Part shown: piece by piece, positions 1-6,000 of the stretch | How positions within the stretch are numbered: position 1 is the first letter of the stretch | How the letters are laid out: every line of letters begins with the position of its first letter | Source of the DNA: Baffinella frigidus | Lineage: Eukaryota; Cryptophyceae; Cryptomonadales; Baffinellaceae | NCBI GenBank assembly: GCA_026770585.1 | Contig: MU646338.1 | Location: 287,953-302,506, forward strand | DNA: 14,554 nucleotides | Reading direction: 5' to 3' | Position numbers and translations under genes: made by a program | Notes under the pieces: generated by a model | The model's input: only the letters and a program-made list of their open reading frames with translations | The model's database searches: none | What the model was told of the DNA's origin: nothing

Positions 1-125
1 GGTTGGGCAGGTGAGTAGATGTTTTGGCAGCCTGCAAGCGGAGTGAGCGCTGAGCCTAGACCCCCGACGGCAGATGCGAAAAGAGGACAACCCCAAGGCC
101 TGGTGGCGGACCTCGGTAATCCCCC

Positions 126-290
126 GTGCTCCGACCTCCCACCCTCTCACCATCTCACCCTCTCACTCTCTCACCTTCTCACCCTCCCACCCTCTCACCC
201 GCTCACCCTCCCGCCCTCTCACCCTCTCACCCTTTCACCCTCTCACCCTCTCACCCTCTCACCCTCTCCCCTCTCACCCGCTCACCCCAC
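126..290. repeat. CTCTCACCC minisatellite
   Basis: The plus strand is an almost pure pyrimidine tandem repeat of degenerate CTCTCACCCT-like units, about 10 bases long. It gives spurious Ser/Pro/His/Leu open frames in all three plus frames. It ends just upstream of a probable splice acceptor (cag at 317-319), so it could serve as an oversized polypyrimidine tract for the exon at 320. Confidence 0.9.
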
Positions 291-319
291 CCTGCACGCT
301 TCGAATCTGCACCATGCAG

Positions 320-412
320 TCTGTCCGTGCATGCACGGACAATGGTCGCATCACCGTCAACATCAGCGAAGAAATAGAAAGACCAAAGAGCCGGCTGGCA
401 CAGCTCACACGA
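320..412 (+). CDS. Probable internal exon of unrecognised gene 1
   Basis: Between an acceptor-like 'accatgcag' and a donor-like CGA|GTTTTC lie 31 codons in phase 0. The peptide includes NGRITVNISEEIERPKSRLA, which has balanced charged and hydrophobic composition unlike the Ser/Pro repeats around it. The next exon (811-858) also begins in phase 0. A second copy of the exon's 3' edge and the following intron lies at about 521-581, the echo pattern seen at other exons. Both splice sites are moderate and I recognise no family. The gene would continue upstream of the window. Confidence 0.45.
322..341. repeat. 20-bp perfect palindrome
   Basis: TGTCCGTGCATGCACGGACA equals its own reverse complement over 20 bases. 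It lies at the 5' edge of the probable exon at 320-412. It could be a binding site for a dimeric protein, a hairpin in RNA, or chance in coding sequence. Confidence 0.85.
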
Positions 413-581
413 GTTTTCAGCCTTAGCGTTCTGCGGGCGTGCTGTGCGGTCAACAAACTGTGCGGGCAAAAAACGGTGTGGCCACCCTGGGAGGTGGGGG
501 TAAACGGGTTATGTGACTCACAGCTCACACGAGGTTTCAGCCTTTTTTGGGTCGTGCTGTGCGGTCAAAAAACGGTGTGAC
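402..581. repeat. Direct repeat of an exon 3' edge and following intron
   Basis: The segment from about 402 (cagctcacacgag, ttttcagcc, gtgctgtgcggtcaa, aaaaaacggtgtg) recurs with small indels from about 521 to 581. The first copy begins in the last codons of the probable exon 320-412, so the second is a downstream echo of that exon's donor edge. Confidence 0.75.
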
Positions 582-678
582 CCCCCTTAAAGTGATCCAC
601 GTAGTGCGGCCCACGTGTAGCCATAACTGGCCAGGGATTAGCTGCAAGTGGACAGCACTAAGTGGATGGCTCGCACCC

Positions 679-815
679 CATCTGGCCGATGAATCCCCAA
701 CGAACCAAGAGATGGCCAACAAACTGTGTGGCCACGCCGGTTTTTTTGTATAAACCCTTAACCCCCATGTGGCAGATGGAGATGAATAAACCCTGAGCCC
801 CCTGTGGCAGATGGA
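679..815. repeat. Three upstream copies of an acceptor edge (gene 1)
   Basis: The boundary 'ctgtggcag|ATGGATCCCAACGACC' at 802-826 has two imperfect relatives upstream. One is 'catgtggcag|ATGGAGATG' at 766-784, inside a unit of about 35 bases starting near 750. The other is 'catctggccgATGAATCCCCAACGAACC' in short at 679-706. Only the last copy leads into a spliceable open exon. Confidence 0.7.
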
Positions 816-858
816 TCCCAACGACCCTGACGATGGCGGCGAATCCGACTCGGAATCG
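811..858 (+). CDS. Probable internal exon of unrecognised gene 1
   Basis: Sixteen codons (MDPNDPDDGGESDSES) run from an acceptor 'ctgtggcag' to a good donor TCG|GTAACA, in phase 0 at both ends. The peptide is a very acidic Asp/Glu/Ser linker. It joins in phase to the next exon at 1718. Because the ATG directly follows an acceptor, it may be an internal Met and not the start. Decayed copies of this acceptor edge precede it. Confidence 0.55.
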
Positions 859-943
859 GTAACACACCCATCCCCAATGCCAATCTTGCGTTCTTCGTCC
901 ACCGGCTTCTCTCGAAATAGTTGCAAGCGGGCGCAGCCACGTC

Positions 944-1049
944 TACAGGGATACCTCGCTCACAAGAAAACGCCCCCCCCTAGGGACCATACAGTAGGCC
1001 CGGTGGTCCTAGGGGGGGGGCGTTTTCTTATGAGCGAGGTGCCCCTGTA
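944..1049. mobile_element. MITE copy 1 (TACAGGGG family)
   Basis: Terminal inverted repeats read TACAGGGATACCTCGCTCAC on the left and the complement of TACAGGGGCACCTCGCTCAT on the right. They enclose an inner palindrome of C-runs, CCTAGG and G-runs. The element is about 106 bp, non-coding and foldable into one long hairpin. It lies in the intron between the two last exons of gene 1. Confidence 0.85.
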
Positions 1050-1217
1050 CATGCCAGTTAGCAGCCACCGGTGCCCTTCAAAATCGGTGCATCTAACAGA
1101 TCCTTCACACATTGCGACTCCTATCGGTTTACCCTGGAATCTTCCCCGGAAATCTGGGCAAGATTTGCGTCAGTCACTGGGCAGGGGATTCTCGACAATA
1201 TGGTCCACAACGCCATG

Positions 1218-1380
1218 GTACCGTAAACCATATGAGCCTACAGGGGTACCTCGCTCATAAGAAACCGCCTCCCCTCAGGACCCTACAGTAGGCCTATGCC
1301 TAGGACCCTATGGTGGTTCTTGGGGGGAAAGCAGTTTCTTATGAGCGAGGTACCCCTGTACCGTAAACCATGTGAGCCTA
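1218..1380. mobile_element. MITE copy 2 with long flanking duplication
   Basis: The element at 1239-1360 has near-perfect ends (TACAGGGGTACCTCGCTCAT and its complement). It is bracketed by a 23-base direct repeat, gtaccgtaaaccat(a/g)tgagccta, at 1218-1240 and 1358-1380, with one mismatch. That is longer than the 2-10 base target duplications of most MITEs and suggests a tandem duplication boundary. Confidence 0.85.
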
Positions 1381-1444
1381 GGATCACCGTGTTTTTGGCA
1401 GCCGCCCTGGGCTGCACACTGAACCTTCTCTTGTCGAAAGCAGA

Positions 1445-1710
1445 TAATAATAAACCCTGAACTCTGAACACTGAACCCTGAACCCTGAACCCCAAACCCT
1501 AAGCCCTAAGCCCTAAACCCTAAACCCTAAACCCTAACCCCTAAACCCTAAACCATAAGCCCTAAACCATAAACCCTAAACTCCAGACCCTAAACCCTAA
1601 ACCCTAAACCCTGAACCCTAAAACCTAGACCATAAACCATTAACCATAAACCCTAAACCATAAACCATAAACCATAAACCATAAACCTTGACCCGAAACC
1701 CGAAACCCGA
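1445..1710 (+). repeat. CCCTAAA telomere-like array in intron
   Basis: A degenerate interstitial array of CCCTAAA, CCCTGAA, CCATAAA and similar heptamers. The C-rich strand is sense for gene 1. It runs almost to the acceptor at 1717. Variants such as cttgac and cctaac resemble spliceosomal branch points (CTRAY), so the array may supply branch point and pyrimidine tract. Its internal position and degeneracy exclude a chromosome end. Confidence 0.92.
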
Positions 1711-1717
1711 AACGCAG

Positions 1718-1843
1718 GACAAGATCACGCAAGAATCGGTGAACTTGGAGAAAAGAGAGATGGAGCGCAAGATGGGGAAATACAGAGACATGTTTGGCAA
1801 AGAGTGGGCCCAGGACCCAGAAGAGGAGGCACCATCTAGGTGA
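1718..1843 (+). CDS. Terminal exon of unrecognised gene 1
   Basis: After the acceptor 'cccgaaacgcag' lie 41 codons and TGA. The peptide begins DKITQESVNLEKREMERKMG and continues KYRDMFGKEWAQDPEEEAPS. It is charged and helix-prone with an aromatic patch (KYRDMFGKEW) and an acidic tail, and differs completely from surrounding repeats. No in-frame ATG near its beginning is needed, because it joins in phase 0 to the exon at 811-858. With the exons at 320 and 811 it would give the last 88 residues of a protein. I do not recognise the family. RNA reads across 858/1718 would settle it. Confidence 0.72.
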   Translation, partial: DKITQESVNLEKREMERKMGKYRDMFGKEWAQDPEEEAPSR

Positions 1844-1853
1844 AGAATCCTTA

Positions 1854-1889
1854 GTGGCCATGTTGGTTTTCGATCCGTAATAAACGCAC
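1854..1889. repeat. Dispersed repeat, copy 1 (partner near 3116)
   Basis: gtggccatgttggttttcga followed by tccgtaataaacgcac recurs with three differences at 3116-3150. This copy lies just after the gene 1 stop and holds an AATAAA that could be a poly(A) signal. The other copy lies in the last NAA50 intron, on the opposite strand relative to its host gene. Confidence 0.7.
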
Positions 1890-1949
1890 GTTTCTAAACA
1901 AACTGCCTCTGGCGTGGTGCCTGTAGTAAATCCTGTCGGCACGTGCATG

Positions 1950-2096
1950 GTTACCTCGCTCATACGGAAGCGGACCCCCCTAGGTCCTTACAGTAGGCCT
2001 ATCAGTTAAGTGGCAATTGGGTCACAGGAGGCCTGTGCCTTGAGCCCTACTGAAGGGTGATCGTAGGGGGGGGGGCGCTTTCTTAAGAGCGGGGCA
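1950..2096. mobile_element. Degenerate MITE copy 3
   Basis: Ends resemble the family consensus (ggttacctcgctcata at the left, tcttaagagcggggcaccc at the right) with several substitutions. The core is longer than in other copies, with about 50 extra bases between the C-run and G-run halves. An old or rearranged member. Confidence 0.65.
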
Positions 2097-2102
2097 CCCG
2101 TG

Positions 2103-2223
2103 TGCAGGGGTACCTCGCTCATAAGAAACCCGCTCCACCTAGGACCCTACAGTAGGACCATGCCTAGGGCCCTATGGTGGTCCTAGGGGGGTGAGCGTTT
2201 CTTATGAGCGAGGTACCCCTGTA
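2103..2223. mobile_element. MITE copy 4
   Basis: A full-length member with intact inverted ends (gcaggggtacctcgctcata at the left, its near-complement at 2206-2223) and the usual core of CCTAGGACC and GGTCCTAGGGGGG. It is followed directly by a 50-base unit that is repeated 112 bases later. Confidence 0.85.
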
Positions 2224-2382
2224 GGCCGATACACGGGGGCATGTGCTGGTCCCAGGGCCAGGGAGAATCCCTACAGTAGGGCCCTATGGTGGTCCTAGGG
2301 GGGTGGTCGTTTCTTATTTGCGAGGTACTCCTGTAGGCCGATACACGGGGGCATGTGCTGGTCCCAGGACCAGGGAGAATCC
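2221..2382. repeat. 112-base tandem duplication with half a MITE
   Basis: The 50 bases at 2221-2270 (gtaggccgatacacgggggc onward) recur at 2333-2382 with one or two differences. Between them (2271-2335) sits only the right half of a MITE, from ctacagtagggcccta to the terminal ctgta. The duplicated unit therefore includes the end of MITE copy 4, so a tandem duplication broke inside the element. Confidence 0.8.
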
Positions 2383-2610
2383 TACGGATGGTTTTTACTG
2401 GATCAACCCGCAGCATCGCAAGGTCCTGGATGGGTCACACCGGACCCTCTTGACCTCTCACTCTCTTACAGTACGTGTCTCAACACACTCACACTCTCTC
2501 GCACGCCCCGCGTTCCTACGCTCGGCTGTAGGCCTTGGAAAGCACGAAGCAATCTGCCGGCGGGGCGGGACATGGGTCAGAAGAGGCCGTGTTGGCTGCG
2601 GTCAGAAATC

Positions 2611-2860
2611 ACGCCGGTTTCCTCTCAGGCAAGCCACCGTCGCGTCCTGGGGTGTAACGTTGTTTCGCTTTACAGGGGTACTTCGCTCCTAAGGAGCCAC
2701 GCACCCCCCGGGGACCACCGTAGGGCCATAGATGGGCCCTATGTAGGGTCATAGGGGGGTGCGCTTCCTTATGAGCGAGGTAACCCTGTAGAACAAACGC
2801 GTGTTTCCTCTCAGGAGAGCCGCCGTCGCGTGCTGGGGTGTTGATTGCTTTCGCGCTCTA
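2611..2860. repeat. 60-base direct duplication bracketing MITE copy 6
   Basis: The sequence at 2611-2669 (acgccggtttcctctcaggc, then aagccaccgtcgcgtcctgg and ggtgt) recurs in diverged form at 2797-2860, on either side of the MITE at 2671-2790. This is too long for a normal target-site duplication. Confidence 0.75.
2671..2790. mobile_element. MITE copy 6
   Basis: Inverted ends TACAGGGGTACTTCGCTCCT and the complement of TACAGGGTTACCTCGCTCAT enclose the usual C-run and G-run core. Full length, about 120 bp, non-coding, in the gap between the convergent ends of gene 1 and NAA50. Confidence 0.85.
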
Positions 2861-2875
2861 AGTTTCAGGGGCAGT

Positions 2876-2966
2876 TACAGAGGGACCTCGCTCGTAAGAA
2901 AACGCCCCCCTCCCTAGGACCACCATAGGTCCCTAGAGAGGCCTACTTTAGGGTCCTAGGGGGGGC
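2876..2966. mobile_element. Truncated MITE copy 7, fused to NAA50 last exon
   Basis: The left end (tacagagggacctcgctcgt, then aagaaaacgc) and core (ctaggaccacc, gggtcctagggggggcg) are present. After 2966 the right terminal repeat is missing and the sequence becomes the last NAA50 exon. The CTAGG of the right half supplies the NAA50 stop codon. Confidence 0.8.
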
Positions 2967-3057
2967 GGGTTCTGGGTCTGGTTGGGGGCTCGGAGAGGAG
3001 GGAGGGCGCACCAGGGGGCTCGATGCGCTTGTAGTAGTTGAGGATTTTTTCCCCGAC
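2956..3057 (-). CDS. NAA50: NAA50 exon 7 (last)
   Basis: The acceptor 'ctcttccag' at 3058-3060 precedes GTC GGG GAA, phase 0. The peptide VGEKILNYYKRIEP matches the GNAT C-terminal strand of NAA50 (human NYYKRIEP). It then runs into a Pro/Arg-rich tail that is not conserved, ending RTRPP and TAG at 2958-2956. The last three codons and the stop lie in the core of truncated MITE copy 7. Confidence 0.9.
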   Translation of the reverse strand, partial: VGEKILNYYKRIEPPGAPSLLSEPPTRPRTRPP

Positions 3058-6000
3058 CTGGAAGAGAGTCTCGGGCGTGAGCACACGCACTCGCCTTGGC
3101 GAGGAGAGTAACATGGTGGCCATGCTGGTTTCGATCCGAAATAAACGCACTGTGCTCTCTGGGACAAACTTGACGAGATCAATGCTGTGAAGGAGATGGA
3201 TGGCCCCACGCGTGTTTTTTGGTGGGCTTCGCCGGGCGAGGCAAGCCACTGAAGGAGGACCTAACAAGCCTCCGGCGGCCCCTGCGGGGGGCTTGCTGCG
3301 CGACCCGAATCCCGGTCGACCCTGTGGAGGGCTTCCCGGGCGTCTGGTCCCTCCCCGATGCGTGAAACGAATTCACATCGGAGGGGGGTCCTAACAAGCC
3401 TCCGGCGGCCCCTGCGGGGGGCTTGCTGCGCGACCCGAATCCCGGTCGACCCTGTGGAGGGCTTCCCGGGCGGCTGGTCCCTCCCTGATGCGTGAAACGA
3501 ATTCACATCGGAGGGGGGTCCTAACAACCAGTGACTGGAATGCTCGCTGGGATTGCCGCCTAGCGGGCATGCAGCATCGCACGGGAATATTGAGGACGCA
3601 GGATCTCGGGCAAGATTGGAGTCGGCAAAGGTTTCTGGCGGATAAAGACCTCGAAGCCAAAGCGTTTGTAGAAATTTAGCGCGTCGTTGTGTGAGGTGCC
3701 ACAGGCGTTTTTTGTCGGTTGAGGGTTTTGGCGGATTCAGGCCTCAAAGCCAAAGAGTTTGTAGAAATTCAGCGCGTCGGTGTTTAGAGGTGCCAAGGTT
3801 TTTATCGGCTGAGGGTTTTAGCAGGTGCAGACCTCGAAGCCAAAGCGTTTGTAGAAATTCAGCGCGTCGGAGTTGGACGTCTGCACGTGGAGGTACACTT
3901 CGTGCACTGCCGCGTCCGCCTCTGCGAGGGTGAGCACCTGCTTGAGGGTTGTGGGTTTAGGACTGAGGGTTTGGGATTGAGGGTGTCTTTGTGCACCGCC
4001 GCGTCCGCCTCTGCCAGCTTCAGAACCTGCTTGAGGGGTTGGAGTTTGGGGCTTAGGGTTTAGGATGTAGGGTGTAGGGTGTACAGTTTGGGGTTTGGGG
4101 GTTGGGGTTTGGGGTGTGGGGTGTGGGGTGTGCGGTTTGGTGTTTGGTGTGTGAGGTTTGGGGTTGGAGGTTGGGGTTTAGGGGTTCCGGGTTTGGGGTT
4201 TGGGGGTTGGGGTTTGGGGGTTGGGGTTTGGGGTTTGGGGTTTGGGGTGTGGGGTGTTGGGTGTGGGGTGTAGGGTGCAGGGTGTAGGGTGCAGGGTGCA
4301 GGGTGTAGGGTGTAGGGTGCAGGGTGTAGGGTGTAGGGTGTAGAGTTTAGGGTTCAGGGTCTGGGGTGTAGAGTGCAGGGTGTAGAGTGTAGGGTGTAGG
4401 GTGTAGGGCGTAGGGTGCAGGGTGTAGGGTGCAGGGTGCAGGGTGCAGGGTGCGGGGTGCAGGGTTCGCACCGTCTCGAGCATGTTGGTCCCGACCCCGC
4501 AGCACCGGTACGGCGCCAGCACCCCGATCGTCATGATGTACAGCCTGCATCAGAGAGGTGGTCAGCTGTGCACCCCGAGAGGTGGTCAGCTGTGCACCCC
4601 GAGAGGTGGTCAGCTGTGCACCCCGAGAGGTGGTCAGCTGTGTGCCCCAACCGAGAAGAAGCTGTGGGTGAGCCAATATGCTCCACTAGCCTGCCCGCCT
4701 GCTCGCCCGCCACTCAAGACCATCCCGACAGCACTCCGATCGTAATGATGTACAGCCTGCACCAGAGAGGTGGTCAGCCGTGTGTACCCCAAACGGGAAG
4801 GAGGTTGGCGTTGGATGAGCCAATATGCTCCACTAGCCCGCCTGCCCACCCGCCACTGAAGACCATCCCACGAGGATTCGGATGGTCTTGCTGCACAGCC
4901 TGGGCCATGATGTGCAGCCTGCGGCAGAGAGGAGGTTAGCTGCGTGTGCGCCACTATGCGCTGTTGACCCGCCGAATTTGCACCGGCGGAACCGCAGCCA
5001 ACCCGGTACGTTGCGCGGCCCCTGATGGTCGTGAGTACAGCCTGCAACAGAGAGGTGGTCAGCTTTGTGTACAGCCTGCAACACCGGGGGGGGAGTTAGC
5101 TGTGTGTACAGGCTGCACCGGGGAAGAGGATCTTCATTATGTACAGCCTCCACCCCCACATCGGTTAGGATATCCGCAGGACCAGCATATGTCCCTACGG
5201 TTTTACCTAACGTAGGGTCTTGTGGATTATTCACTTATCTGTTATTTACCAAACCCGGGGAGGCGGTTAGCGGTGCGTGCGCCACTATGCGCCACTGACC
5301 CGGACCCCCCCGCCACTAACGTCCATCTCCGCACCTACAGCACCGCAGGAACCTCCCCGCCCTTTGCAAACGCCGCCTTTGCACCGACGGAACCCCAGAA
5401 CAGCAGAGCGCACAACATGGTCTGCGGCTTCAGAGTTATCCTACCCACGCAAGAGTGTAGGGCAGAGTGGCCCACAGGAGAAATAGTCGAATTCGACTAT
5501 TTCTTAAGTTCATAAGTGGACATTCTTCCCACAGAAAAATCGAAATTTCGGCAAGTTGTTAGAAATTCCGTGTGAACTGGCTCGTTCTCCCAGGTCAGCC
5601 CTACACTCTTGCGTGGACATAACCGGGAACTCTTCCGAGTCTTCCGAGTACCCATCCAGGTCTGTTCGCGCCCAGAACCTCTGGTCGCGTCCGTGAAATC
5701 CGCCTTGTTTCAGGATCGGTACAGCCCCCTCGTCCAAACCCTCACGACTCTGACCCCCCCGTCCGAACCCTTAACCACTCTGAACCCCCCCTGCGTTTTG
5801 CTGCCTAGAAAACAGCTGCCGGGGAGCTAACAGGTAGGGGCAGGGTAGGGAGGGTAGGGCAGGGTAGGGTAGGGTAGGGTAGGGTAGGGTAGGGTAGGGT
5901 AGGATAGGGTAGGGTAGGGTAGGGTAGGGTAGGGTAGGGTAGCCCCCCAGTGCCCTATCTCTCTCGACCGCACGAACCCTCGGCAGGGACAGTTGGAGGC

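Noticed and set aside
1445-1710. A chromosome end or healed telomere
   Set aside because: The array is degenerate, flanked by an exon on one side and a MITE on the other, and similar arrays occur throughout the introns in both orientations.
4079-4287. Gly/Trp/Val-rich open frames (GVWGLGFGVWG type)
   Set aside because: Translations of the G-rich degenerate telomere-like array, present in several frames.
4553-4648. CRISPR-like direct repeats
   Set aside because: The 24-base units are contiguous without spacers and lie in a eukaryotic intron.
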